A program made the position numbers and the translations under genes. 64,000 bases of DNA. Source: CAJXZP01 sp049606935 (GTDB lineage: Bacteria > Bacteroidota > Bacteroidia > Flavobacteriales_G > Salibacteraceae). Positions within the stretch are counted from its first letter, which is position 1, and each line of letters starts with the position of its first letter. The stretch lies in the NCBI GenBank assembly GCA_049606935.1, contig JBMYWA010000001.1, positions 150,236 through 214,235 of the forward strand. Direction: 5' to 3'. Shown here piece after piece: positions 1 to 7,369 of this stretch. Below the pieces are notes generated by a model. The model was not told the DNA's origin. It did no database searches and worked only from the letters and a program-made list of their open reading frames with translations.

Positions 1-1
1 T

Positions 2-1132
2 GGAATGAATGATGGCTCTGTTTCTTCAATCACAAACGGAGGAACATCTCCTTATACGCATATGTGGTCAAACGGTTCTTCTGCTGTGAGCCAATCTAAT
101 TTAATGATGGGAACATATTCTGTTGTTATTACAGATGCTAATGGATGTATGAGTAATGGTTCTGCCATGGTTAATGAACCCGCAGAAATACTTATTGATT
201 TAGGAGGTGATGATAACCTTTGTGATGGAGAATCTGTAGTGCTAGATGCAGGGGCAGGAATGGCCGGTTATAGCTATGCTTGGACTACTGGAGGATCAAG
301 TCAGTTGGATACTGTTTCAGCATCCGGATTAGGCGTTGGTTCTACTATAGTTGGAGTTGTTGTAACTGATGCGAATAGCTGTACTGGTGCAGACTCTGTT
401 GAAATTATGGTTTCAGCTCCAGTTTCAACAACGGTAATGGGTAATGATGAGTTATGTATGTATGAAATAGGTGATTTGGATGCAGGTCCTGGATTTGCTT
501 CATACGAATGGTCTAACTCTAGTACTTCTCAATTAATTAAGGTTTACCCTGCTGATTTAACAATTGGTACAAATACCTTAATGGTTACCGTTACAAATAG
601 TTTAGGTTGTGAAGGTGTTGCTTCTTATGATGTAGAGTTACATCCAGAGGTGGTGTTTAATTTACAATCGGATACCACTATTTGGAAGGACTCAGCAATT
701 ACTATTACTGCAGATTCTGGATATGCTAGTTATTTATGGAATACCCAAGAAACAACTCAAAGCATTAACGTGACTATGGGTGGTACATATTCTTGTGTGG
801 TTACTGACATGATTACTGGATGTGAAGGTAGCGATGATGTTATGGTAGAGTTTGTTTTAGGAGTAAATTCAGTAGACTTTGCTGAAATGAAACTATATCC
901 AAATCCAACTACAGATTTTATCAACTTAGAGTTTAGCAATTTTGCAAACAAAGGAGTTGTTGAAATTGAAATTTTATCTATTACTGGTCAATTGGTTAGA
1001 AAGGTACGGGTGGATGTTTCGTCAAATAATGGAACTCAAACTATTGATGTATCTAACTTAGCAGTTGGAACCTATGTAGTTAAATTTGAATATGAAAATG
1101 AGCAGGTAGTGAAGCAATTCGTTATCAAATAA
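2..1132 (+). CDS. SprB-repeat / PKD-like T9SS-secreted surface protein, 3' end only
   Basis: The reading frame is open through the left edge, so this is the C-terminal part (about 376 residues) of a larger protein. The first residues (GSVSS, then Y-x-H-x-WSNG, then GTYSVVITDANGC) are a SprB-type repeat; two or three further Ig/PKD-like repeats follow, with recurring YxWxxxxxSQ and VTDxNxC motifs. The last about 80 residues form a type A T9SS C-terminal sorting domain: LYPNPTTDFINLEF, then GTYVVKFEY and a basic end (VVKQFVIK). Proteins of this type are exported by the Sec system, pass the outer membrane through T9SS and are attached to the cell surface, where SprB-like ones act in adhesion or gliding. 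Specific function unknown. A terminator follows immediately. Confidence 0.9.
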   Translation, partial: GMNDGSVSSITNGGTSPYTHMWSNGSSAVSQSNLMMGTYSVVITDANGCMSNGSAMVNEPAEILIDLGGDDNLCDGESVVLDAGAGMAGYSYAWTTGGSSQLDTVSASGLGVGSTIVGVVVTDANSCTGADSVEIMVSAPVSTTVMGNDELCMYEIGDLDAGPGFASYEWSNSSTSQLIKVYPADLTIGTNTLMVTVTNSLGCEGVASYDVELHPEVVFNLQSDTTIWKDSAITITADSGYASYLWNTQETTQSINVTMGGTYSCVVTDMITGCEGSDDVMVEFVLGVNSVDFAEMKLYPNPTTDFINLEFSNFANKGVVEIEILSITGQLVRKVRVDVSSNNGTQTIDVSNLAVGTYVVKFEYENEQVVKQFVIK

Positions 1133-1156
1133 AAGCTTATTCATTCATAAAATGAA

Positions 1157-1189
1157 GAAAGGAGAGGTCGTAAGGCTTCTCCTTTTTTT
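1157..1189 (+). terminator. Intrinsic terminator after the SprB-like gene
   Basis: Stem AAAGGAGA / TCTCCTTT (1158-1165 with 1178-1185) followed by a run of seven T. It lies 25 bases after the stop codon. Confidence 0.75.
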
Positions 1190-1437
1190 GTTTTCATTAT
1201 TGCGAATTCGTGAATTCTCTAAAACATATTAAGGATCAAAATATATAGTTGGCAGCAATTGAATTTACAATGTCTTTTTTACCTCCGAGTTAACTCTAAA
1301 TACTCGCTCCATTATTGAAAAATTAAAAGTGGGAGAAATGATAGCCTATTGATTCGTCACTTATTGGAATATTCTTGTTAAAACGATACTACTGCAAGAG
1401 AGATTCTAAGTAAATTTGCAGCCCCAAAAGAATAAGA
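1190..1437. other. Intergenic stretch (part of a 305-base gap), no gene seen
   Basis: After the terminator I see no coding frame with Bacteroidota-like codon use, no tRNA T-loop sequence and no repeat. The only recognisable signal is the promoter element at 1411-1418. Confidence 0.6.
1411..1418 (+). promoter_or_regulatory. -7 promoter element TAAATTTG
   Basis: Matches the Bacteroidota -7 consensus TAnnTTTG. Transcription would start near 1423, about 15 bases before the GTG start at 1438. No clear -33 TTG at the right distance. Confidence 0.5.
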
Positions 1438-2037
1438 GTGAATTCAAGGCCGAAGAAAAAAAGTGTTTTAATAGTTGTTTTAGTAATGTTTGGTCTGTTT
1501 ACTCAAGCTTCAAATGGCTATGTGTCTAAAAATCATTTTGTTGCCTATATAGTTCAAGATGGGAAACAGTTGCCCATTGACCAACATGTGGTTAGGGTAA
1601 AAAGGGCTCCTTTTGATATTGTTATTGAAATGCAAGATACAGAAGGCGTTTTTGTAAGTGGTTCGTTTCATCCTCAAACATATAATCAAGCCATTCGAAA
1701 TATTAGTCCGGAACAATTACCTGGATTTTCATCAGTTGCCATTTATGATTTTTGGAGAAATCCATTAAATGAATTTATGATTGAGGGAGTAAATCCCAAT
1801 TTTTGGTTTATAGACTCTCCTAGTAAACATAGGTTTTCACGGTACGAAAAAGTGAATGGAAGTATTGTGGCATATAGAACAGTAAACCATTTTTATGATT
1901 TGGTGAAACATGAAAAAATTGAAATTACTAACGTTGAAAAACCTCTTTATATCACATTCATTAAATTTAAAGCTAATAACGAGGATTACCGACAGGAAGA
2001 ATTAATGCGTCATGGCTTTAAAATAATATGGGAGTAA
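1438..2037 (+). CDS. Secreted protein of unknown function
   Basis: A 199-residue protein that I do not recognise. It begins with three basic residues and a hydrophobic stretch (residues 8-24) that fits a signal peptide or membrane anchor. The body has mixed beta-strand character (for example VVRVKRAPFDIVIEM and KPLYITFIKFKANNEDY) and no cysteine pairs or catalytic motif. The frame starts with GTG; the next in-frame ATG (1486) would remove most of the signal sequence, and the promoter element at 1411-1418 fits the GTG. The gene ends 2 bases before the converging TlpA-like gene. An envelope role is inferred from the signal peptide only. Confidence 0.65.
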   Translation: MNSRPKKKSVLIVVLVMFGLFTQASNGYVSKNHFVAYIVQDGKQLPIDQHVVRVKRAPFDIVIEMQDTEGVFVSGSFHPQTYNQAIRNISPEQLPGFSSVAIYDFWRNPLNEFMIEGVNPNFWFIDSPSKHRFSRYEKVNGSIVAYRTVNHFYDLVKHEKIEITNVEKPLYITFIKFKANNEDYRQEELMRHGFKIIWE

Positions 2038-2039
2038 CA

Positions 2040-2909
2040 CTATTCTAACAGCCTTTCTATTTTTTTGATTAAAAAATCATCTAGTTCTTCCGCTTTTGAG
2101 TAGCCTGTGTGCTTATAAACTAATTTTCCATGGGTATTAATAATACCTAAAGTAGGATAGGCATCCACCTCAAGTTCTTGGGTAGCCAAACCAATTTGAT
2201 CCATATAAAATGGGAGGTCGTAATTGTTCTGTTCTTGAAAGGCCCGAATACCTTCAAAAGTATCATTACTACCACGCGCATTAATAATTAAAATGGCTAC
2301 GTTTGGGTTATTTTTAAAATGATGGTTTACTATTTCTAAATCTTTAAACTCATCTCTACAAGGACCACACCAGGTAGCCCAGAAATCAACTAAAATTACT
2401 TTACCCTCAAAATCACTTAAGTGTACGGTTTCCCCTTTTAAATTTACTATTTCAAAGTCTTTTATTTCTTTAGTTACCTCTTGTCCCAAAATAGATTGTA
2501 CGTATCTCGGATATTCTACAATTGATCCATAAGAAGAAATACCTAAAGCGGTTAGCGCAATGATAATTTTCACCGCGTTACTAGTTTTAAATTGTTGAAG
2601 GTGAATTCCTAAAGCGGTAAATGCCGCTCCTGCCAGTCCTAACGGAATTACAGCGGGATTAATAAATCCTACACCCAGCATAAAAATAAATGGGCTAGCA
2701 AGTTTCCATACCATTTTATACAAGGGTAAATTGTTGGATTCGGTTTTATAACCAATGGCTAAACTAACAAAGGAGGTTAGAAGGGCAGCGTAATGGAATC
2801 CATAGTAATAACCTACTAAAAAAGCGAGTAAAAAATTAAACATACTTAAATAGCCAGTCATTTTTTTTTGATGCGCTAACTCTTGTTCTGTTGAATTTTG
2901 GTTTTCCAT
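2040..2909 (-). CDS. Membrane-anchored TlpA/ResA-like thiol-disulfide oxidoreductase
   Basis: A 289-residue protein with two parts. Residues about 18-135 hold four to five hydrophobic segments. Residues about 145-289 are a thioredoxin-fold domain of the TlpA/ResA/redoxin type, with the redox motif WATWCGPC (Cys181, Cys184) and the cis-proline block (DAYPTLGIIN). Relatives reduce disulfides outside the cytoplasm, for example in apocytochrome c maturation or oxidative defence. The N-terminal multi-pass part is unusual, because most TlpA proteins have a single anchor; it could pass electrons across the membrane, but no conserved cysteine pair is visible there, so that is unlikely. ATG start, with a -7 element just upstream. 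The partner protein is unknown. Confidence 0.85.
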   Translation of the reverse strand: MENQNSTEQELAHQKKMTGYLSMFNFLLAFLVGYYYGFHYAALLTSFVSLAIGYKTESNNLPLYKMVWKLASPFIFMLGVGFINPAVIPLGLAGAAFTALGIHLQQFKTSNAVKIIIALTALGISSYGSIVEYPRYVQSILGQEVTKEIKDFEIVNLKGETVHLSDFEGKVILVDFWATWCGPCRDEFKDLEIVNHHFKNNPNVAILIINARGSNDTFEGIRAFQEQNNYDLPFYMDQIGLATQELEVDAYPTLGIINTHGKLVYKHTGYSKAEELDDFLIKKIERLLE

Positions 2910-2932
2910 TTTCTTTTGGTTTTAATTGTCGG

Positions 2933-2940
2933 CAAAGGTA
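2933..2940 (-). promoter_or_regulatory. -7 promoter element (TACCTTTG on the minus strand)
   Basis: Fits TAnnTTTG about 24 bases before the ATG of the TlpA-like gene. The nearest TTG (2966-2968) is a little too far for a good -33 box. Confidence 0.5.
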
Positions 2941-2998
2941 GAAACTGAAGCACTTAAGTTTGTAACAAATGTTGCTTTAATAGCGAAAGTACTAGGCA

Positions 2999-3029
2999 TA
3001 AAAAAAGCGAACCCTTAAAGATTCGCTTC
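2999..3029 (-). terminator. Intrinsic terminator after the transaldolase gene
   Basis: Stem AAGCGAA / TTCGCTT (3005-3011 with 3022-3028); on the minus strand it is followed by a U run from the A-rich stretch at 2999-3006. Confidence 0.75.
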
Positions 3030-3048
3030 TTAAAAATGTATTTAAATT

Positions 3049-3702
3049 TTAGTTTCCTTTAGCGTAATCTGCTAAAAACTGAGCTAGCCCGATATCTGTT
3101 AATGGATGTTTTAATAAGCCTAAAATTGAACTTAAAGGACCGGTCATAACATCACTACCCACTTCTGCACATCTAATTACATGAAGGGTGTTTCTTACAG
3201 ATGCCGATAGAATTTGCGTTTCAAAAAGGTAATTATCAAAAATTGTTCTGATTTGAGCAATTAATTCAATACCATCGTAGCTAATGTCATCTAATCTGCC
3301 AATGAATGGAGATACGTAGGTTGCACCTGCTTTGGCTGCTAATAGTGCCTGACCTGCTGAGAAAATTAAGGTGCAATTTGTTTTTATTCCTTTGTCTGAG
3401 AAATACTTTAAAGCTTTAATTCCGTCTTTTACCATAGGAATTTTCACCACAATATTAGGATGCAAGGCAGCTAATTCTTCTCCTTCCTTTACCATACCTT
3501 CATAATCAGTAGAGATTACTTCAGCACTAACATCACCATCAGTAACATTACATATTTTCACATAATGATCTAAAATGTTTTGAGCTCCTGTAATTCCTTC
3601 CTTCGCCATTAATGATGGGTTGGTGGTTACTCCGTCTAAAACGCCTAAATCTTGCGCTTCTTTAATTTGATCCAGATTTGCGGTATCGATAAAAAATTTC
3701 AT
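3049..3702 (-). CDS. Small transaldolase (FSA/TalC family)
   Basis: A 217-residue TIM-barrel protein of the short transaldolase / fructose-6-phosphate aldolase family, starting MKFFIDTANLDQIKEA with the VTTNPS block. The Schiff-base lysine is Lys87 (VVKIP). Two residues separate the activities in this family: E. coli FSA has Gln59 and Tyr131, true transaldolases have Glu and Phe. Here they are Glu61 (SAEVIST) and Phe133 (SPFIGR), so transaldolase activity in the non-oxidative pentose phosphate pathway is the better prediction. That is inference from residues. The gene is 11 bases after the uridine kinase gene, probably in the same transcript, and is followed by a terminator. Confidence 0.93.
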   Translation of the reverse strand: MKFFIDTANLDQIKEAQDLGVLDGVTTNPSLMAKEGITGAQNILDHYVKICNVTDGDVSAEVISTDYEGMVKEGEELAALHPNIVVKIPMVKDGIKALKYFSDKGIKTNCTLIFSAGQALLAAKAGATYVSPFIGRLDDISYDGIELIAQIRTIFDNYLFETQILSASVRNTLHVIRCAEVGSDVMTGPLSSILGLLKHPLTDIGLAQFLADYAKGN

Positions 3703-3713
3703 AATAATATGAT

Positions 3714-4352
3714 TTATTGCTGATAAAAGTGTGATATTAATTTTGACCTAAGGTGATTGGTAATTACATCTAAACCTTTGGTGTAGTGACTGTTGTTGGT
3801 GACAATTACATGTGAATCGTCTCGGTAGGGTTTAAGGTACTTTTTGTAAGAAGGGATTACATGATTGTCCCATTGATATCTTACAGATTCTTCATTGTAA
3901 CCACGTTCTACATGATCTCTTTTTAAACGTCTTTCTAACATATGATGTTCTCTAACATCAATAAAAACACGTAAATCGAGCGCTTTTCTAATTTCTTCAA
4001 AATGAAAAATAAAAAGACCTTCCATAATTACTATCGGACGAGGTTCAATGGTTATTAACCCGGGTTTTTTATCCTTATTATTAAAAGTGTATTCCTTAAT
4101 AGTTATTGGCTCCCAATTCATCACATGCTCCAAGTCTTCGTGGAACTTTTGACGATTTATGGATGTTGGAAGATCAAAATTGACTTCCCCATTTTCGTCC
4201 TTGCTTTGCTCGTTAATTGGAAGATAGTAATTGTCTTGGGTTATTATACTAACCGTCTTTGGCGGTAGCGAGTTTTTTAAATCCATCAAAAATGATGTTT
4301 TTCCAGAGGCGCTTCCACCTGCAATTCCCACTAAATAAGGTTTTACCTTCAT
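3714..4352 (-). CDS. udk: Uridine kinase
   Basis: A 212-residue P-loop kinase that phosphorylates uridine (and cytidine) in pyrimidine salvage. Near the N-terminus is the Walker A motif GGSASGKT, followed by the DNYY block and VIMEGLFIF (Walker B region); an arginine-rich lid (MLERRLKRD) follows. I chose the ATG at 4352; extending the frame to a TTG at 4361 adds only three residues. A TAATTTTG promoter element overlaps 4359-4366, so the transcript would start very close to the ATG, possibly leaderless. The small transaldolase gene follows after 11 bases. Size fits the family (about 205-215 residues). Confidence 0.9.
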   Translation of the reverse strand: MKVKPYLVGIAGGSASGKTSFLMDLKNSLPPKTVSIITQDNYYLPINEQSKDENGEVNFDLPTSINRQKFHEDLEHVMNWEPITIKEYTFNNKDKKPGLITIEPRPIVIMEGLFIFHFEEIRKALDLRVFIDVREHHMLERRLKRDHVERGYNEESVRYQWDNHVIPSYKKYLKPYRDDSHVIVTNNSHYTKGLDVITNHLRSKLISHFYQQ

Positions 4353-4358
4353 GGAGAA

Positions 4359-4366
4359 CAAAATTA
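4359..4366 (-). promoter_or_regulatory. -7 promoter element for udk (TAATTTTG)
   Basis: Matches TAnnTTTG on the minus strand; start of transcription expected near 4354, nearly at the ATG. Excludes the upstream TTG as a start if used. Confidence 0.4.
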
Positions 4367-4500
4367 AATTTATTAATTAACTGCGCATTCTTTTCTTTTT
4401 TAAATAACCTAAAAGTTAATAACAAAAACGGTAAACGTTTTAAACATTTAACCCTAAGTAGTGATGATTTAAAAATTTAGCGACCATTTTATTTTTATGC

Positions 4501-4508
4501 TATATTTG
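4501..4508 (+). promoter_or_regulatory. -7 promoter element TATATTTG
   Basis: Exact TAnnTTTG match 24 bases before the first of three tandem lipoprotein genes. No other promoter is seen before the second and third, so this one probably drives all three. Confidence 0.55.
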
Positions 4509-4531
4509 AAGCTATTCATAATGAATTTGAA

Positions 4532-5191
4532 ATGAGAAAATTTTCTATAGGTTTTGTGGCTTTAACTACCTTGTTTTTAGGTATAGTAGCCTGCCAAAAA
4601 GATACACTTGTAACCGATGTTGTGCATAATGAAGATCCAGATTATGATTGGGGTAAGGGTGATTCTATCCCAATTCTAACCGACTTTTATTTCGAAGGAA
4701 AAATTGATAGTGTAAAATACACCCTTCAAGATAGCATTAATGGCTTTTATAATTTGGTGTTTGATTCTACATTTTCTAGCTGTTCAGACACTACTACATT
4801 TTATGGACAATTAACAGGAATGTATACTTTAGGATTAAATAATTCCTTAGAAATAAAATTTCTTAAATGTGTAAAAGATCCTACCGATGATAGCGATAAA
4901 AAAAGTTTGATCTATTCTGGAACCTATCCATATGGAAGTTCAAAGCCATTTAATTTTGCTGATGGAGTAGAGGTGTCTTGGGTTGATAATTCAGGTAAAG
5001 TATGGAAATCTTTACCAGGTAGTGGTTCAAGTAACAATGATTCATTTGTAATTCTTGGAATCTCTCCTAACCCAGGAAATGGTTTAGGTGAAAGTTTAAT
5101 AGAGGGAACCATGGATATGCATTTATACAACCAAACTCAATCTATTAGAATTGAGGGAGGCCAATTTAAATTCCAATACGGAGTATATTAA
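4532..5191 (+). CDS. Lipoprotein, member 1 of a tandem paralogous trio
   Basis: A 219-residue lipoprotein with signal peptide and lipobox (GIVAC, Cys21). I know no function for it. It shares a layout with the next two genes: a short acidic linker, then a strand pattern F-x-G-K-I-x-x-V-x-Y/F-T near residue 50, a central block with a cysteine (FLKC), a D-x-S-x-x-x-W block (SWVDNSGKVWKS), and a C-terminal G-x-x-x-x-x-L-Y...S-I/L-x-x-x-x-G-x-F block. Identity is low but the order is the same. These are likely beta-rich domains on the periplasmic or outer face of the outer membrane. First gene of a three-gene transcript. Confidence 0.75.
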   Translation: MRKFSIGFVALTTLFLGIVACQKDTLVTDVVHNEDPDYDWGKGDSIPILTDFYFEGKIDSVKYTLQDSINGFYNLVFDSTFSSCSDTTTFYGQLTGMYTLGLNNSLEIKFLKCVKDPTDDSDKKSLIYSGTYPYGSSKPFNFADGVEVSWVDNSGKVWKSLPGSGSSNNDSFVILGISPNPGNGLGESLIEGTMDMHLYNQTQSIRIEGGQFKFQYGVY

Positions 5192-5192
5192 A

Positions 5193-5855
5193 ATGGGGAA
5201 TAAATTCTTTTTTGGCTTACTAAGCCTGTTAATTATTGGGGTGTTATTCGTTTCTTCCTGTGAGTCAGAGGAATCGTTGGCGAAATACGAAAACCCAAAT
5301 CAATCAGATACAAGTGGTAATAATATTCTCGTTGATCTATTTGTAAGTGCTGAAATTGAAAATGTGCCTTATACCTTAGCAAATGGGGTAAATGATTACT
5401 CCAATTGGACAATCAGTGAACAAGAAGGTTTTTGTGCTACAGACCCTAATCATTTTGTGCAATCTCATGTTACCTCATTTATTCTTCCTAACTACTTAGA
5501 AAATGCCATTTACATTGACATTAGGGGCTGTGTTAACAATGATAGCGTTACCAATACAAATAGAATTGATTCTGTACTGGTGGTAGGATTATATGAGTAT
5601 TATCCTAAGGTAAAAAATAATAGGTCGGCAATTGTAAAATACATTGATTCAGATAGTGTTTTATGGAGTACGTCATTTGGAGGAAATGAAAGCTCTTTTT
5701 CTAGGTTTGAACTTTCTGCAGTTATTGATAATGACTTTGATTCGTATTCTCAGAAAATTGCTTTTGGTAAATTTGAAGGATATTTATATGACGGCAAAGG
5801 CGATTCTTTAAAAGTTAGAGCCGGTAATTTCAAGGGTAGAATAGTTCAAAACTAG
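5193..5855 (+). CDS. Lipoprotein, member 2 of a tandem paralogous trio
   Basis: A 220-residue lipoprotein (lipobox FVSSC, Cys23). The ATG at 5193 lies one base after the stop of member 1, which argues for it over an in-frame upstream start inside that gene. Shared blocks: VSAEIENVPYTLANG near residue 45, two cysteines in the middle (FCATD and IRGCVN), KYIDSDSVLWST, and the end GKFEGYLYDGKGDSLKVRAGNFKG. The last block is closest to member 3. Function unknown. Confidence 0.75.
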   Translation: MGNKFFFGLLSLLIIGVLFVSSCESEESLAKYENPNQSDTSGNNILVDLFVSAEIENVPYTLANGVNDYSNWTISEQEGFCATDPNHFVQSHVTSFILPNYLENAIYIDIRGCVNNDSVTNTNRIDSVLVVGLYEYYPKVKNNRSAIVKYIDSDSVLWSTSFGGNESSFSRFELSAVIDNDFDSYSQKIAFGKFEGYLYDGKGDSLKVRAGNFKGRIVQN

Positions 5856-5857
5856 TT

Positions 5858-6496
5858 ATGAAGTACATTTTTATTTTTATGGTTGGTATCGGATTTTTTT
5901 CCTTTATGTCTTGTGAAAAGGTGGAAACCTCTGTTCCAAAAGAAGCTCCAGCTGATTCTATTATTGTTTCCAATGGCTATGAATATTTTATTGAAGGAAA
6001 AGTAGGGGGCGTACCATTCTCCATGCATAATAATGTAGATAGCGTTGGAAACAGTGTGTTAAAAGAAGAACTAAATGCATGTGGATTTGGTGCAGAAACT
6101 AAGTTTTACTCCTATTTTGCATACGTTTCAGATACCAGTAGAAAACAATGGGTAGCTTTTGGGTTAAGCAATTGCGTAGCGGATACCGCGGATGGTTTTA
6201 CGGATAGTACTTACTATGTCGGAAATTTCCCTATTGAAATTAATGACCCAGATAAAGCCTCTGGTTTTATTAATTATATGGACCCAGATAGTAATTTATG
6301 GACATCTTCTGGTGGCCCCAATGGTTTAGGTGCTCAGGTTTCGCATAATATGAACCTAACTGAAGTAACCAAAAGTTATGACGCTACATCAGCACTGCGA
6401 GTAAAAGGAGATTTCTCGGGATGGGTCTATAACGCTTCTGGAGATTCATTACTTGTAGAGGCAACAGGTTTCTTTACTAGGGCCTGGAGTTATTAG
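5858..6496 (+). CDS. Lipoprotein, member 3 of a tandem paralogous trio
   Basis: A 212-residue lipoprotein (lipobox FMSC, Cys19) starting 2 bases after member 2. Shared blocks: FIEGKVGGVPFSMHN, two central cysteines (NACGFG and SNCVAD), NYMDPDSNLWTS, and DFSGWVYNASGDSLLVEATGF. The paired central cysteines match those of member 2 and could form a disulfide; member 1 also has two in its middle part. The 3' end overlaps the converging zinc-ribbon gene by 4 bases. Function unknown; the trio probably arose by tandem duplication and has since diverged. Confidence 0.75.
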   Translation: MKYIFIFMVGIGFFSFMSCEKVETSVPKEAPADSIIVSNGYEYFIEGKVGGVPFSMHNNVDSVGNSVLKEELNACGFGAETKFYSYFAYVSDTSRKQWVAFGLSNCVADTADGFTDSTYYVGNFPIEINDPDKASGFINYMDPDSNLWTSSGGPNGLGAQVSHNMNLTEVTKSYDATSALRVKGDFSGWVYNASGDSLLVEATGFFTRAWSY

Positions 6497-6855
6497 CCTT
6501 TGTAATCTTGATTTTGAACAACAAGAGCATAAAAGTCGTTGTCAAGAGGTAATAATCCTTGTTCATAATTAAAAAAATACGTTTTTCCAGCCTTATTAGT
6601 ATATGTACTAGTATGGTACTTGAAATTATAGCCATTCGCTATTAAAGTCTTTTTTGTTGTTTTGGCTTTTCCTTTAGGGTTTAACTTTTCTAAAATTGAT
6701 CTGTTTTTTCTAAGAATTCGGTTTACATTCCGCATTAAATTAGTTGAGTCTCTCGTGAATTTGTTGTTGTAGGTATTTCTGCATGCATCGGAGCAAAACT
6801 TTTTGTCGGCCCTTCCTTTTATGGGGTCCTTACATTCTAAACAGGTATTTTGCAT
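6493..6855 (-). CDS. Small zinc-ribbon protein, conserved in Bacteroidota
   Basis: A 120-residue protein with an N-terminal four-cysteine zinc ribbon (CLECKDPIKGR then KKFCSDACRNTYNNK), of the type annotated as DUF2116-like or hypothetical. The rest is basic (LMRNVNRILRKNRSILEKLN) and ends with a strand-rich part. Nucleic-acid binding is plausible from the basic helix and the zinc ribbon, but is inference. ATG start. The 3' end overlaps lipoprotein member 3 by 4 bases. Confidence 0.75.
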   Translation of the reverse strand: MQNTCLECKDPIKGRADKKFCSDACRNTYNNKFTRDSTNLMRNVNRILRKNRSILEKLNPKGKAKTTKKTLIANGYNFKYHTSTYTNKAGKTYFFNYEQGLLPLDNDFYALVVQNQDYKG

Positions 6856-6864
6856 GAGCTAATG

Positions 6865-6890
6865 ATTTTTATTTTTATAAAAATAAAAAT
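6865..6890. repeat. Perfect 26-base AT-only palindrome between divergent genes
   Basis: A-T5-A-T5-AT-A5-T-A5-T reads the same on both strands. It lies 10 bases before the zinc-ribbon gene start and upstream of the TerB-like gene. It may be an operator, a cruciform or an UP-like A/T tract. Confidence 0.5.
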
Positions 6891-6958
6891 AAATTTCCAT
6901 TAAACTGAACATCAATCTGAATCGGAATTTTGTATCTTTAAAAAACAAAATTAGGGTT

Positions 6959-7369
6959 ATGATTTACAAAAACTTTTATGCAGAAGTAGGTAAGTTGTTA
7001 TACGCCCTCGCTAAGGCAGATGGTAGTATAACTACAGAAGAAATTAAAGCAATTCATAAAATGGTATTAAAAGACTTGGTACCATTAGAATCTAGTACAG
7101 ATGAGTTTGGTACAGACTCCGCTTTTTATGTAGAAATGGAATTTGACTATTTAAACGAGAAACTTTACGATGAAGATGTGGCGTTTAATTCGTTTATTGA
7201 CTATGTAGAAGATCACTACAGTGCTTTTGATGACCAATTGAAACAGGCCGTTTATAATGTGGCAAACACCCTTACAAATTCTTTTCATGAAACCAATATT
7301 AAAGATCACTATATGATTGAGAAATTAAAAACAGTTTTACATCTTAACCCTTTATCTAGTAATGCTTAA
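6959..7369 (+). CDS. TerB-like family protein
   Basis: A 136-residue, mostly helical, acidic protein. The start (FYAEVGKLLYALAKADGSITTEEIKAIHKMV) is the typical TerB/DjlA-N pattern with the A-x-A-D-G-x-I-x-x-x-E metal-site motif. TerB-like domains are found in tellurite resistance proteins and as cytoplasmic or membrane-associated helper domains. No other ter genes are nearby, so tellurite resistance should not be assumed. The stop overlaps the next gene by 8 bases, so the two are translationally coupled. TATCTTTA at 6933-6940 is a near match to the -7 element. Confidence 0.7.
   Translation: MIYKNFYAEVGKLLYALAKADGSITTEEIKAIHKMVLKDLVPLESSTDEFGTDSAFYVEMEFDYLNEKLYDEDVAFNSFIDYVEDHYSAFDDQLKQAVYNVANTLTNSFHETNIKDHYMIEKLKTVLHLNPLSSNA

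Noticed and set aside
757..951. Antisense frame in the SprB-like gene
   Set aside because: Shadow of the real gene; low-complexity composition and no start signals.
6959..7369. Tellurite resistance determinant
   Set aside because: Only a TerB-like fold is present; no terC, terD or terZ gene is near.
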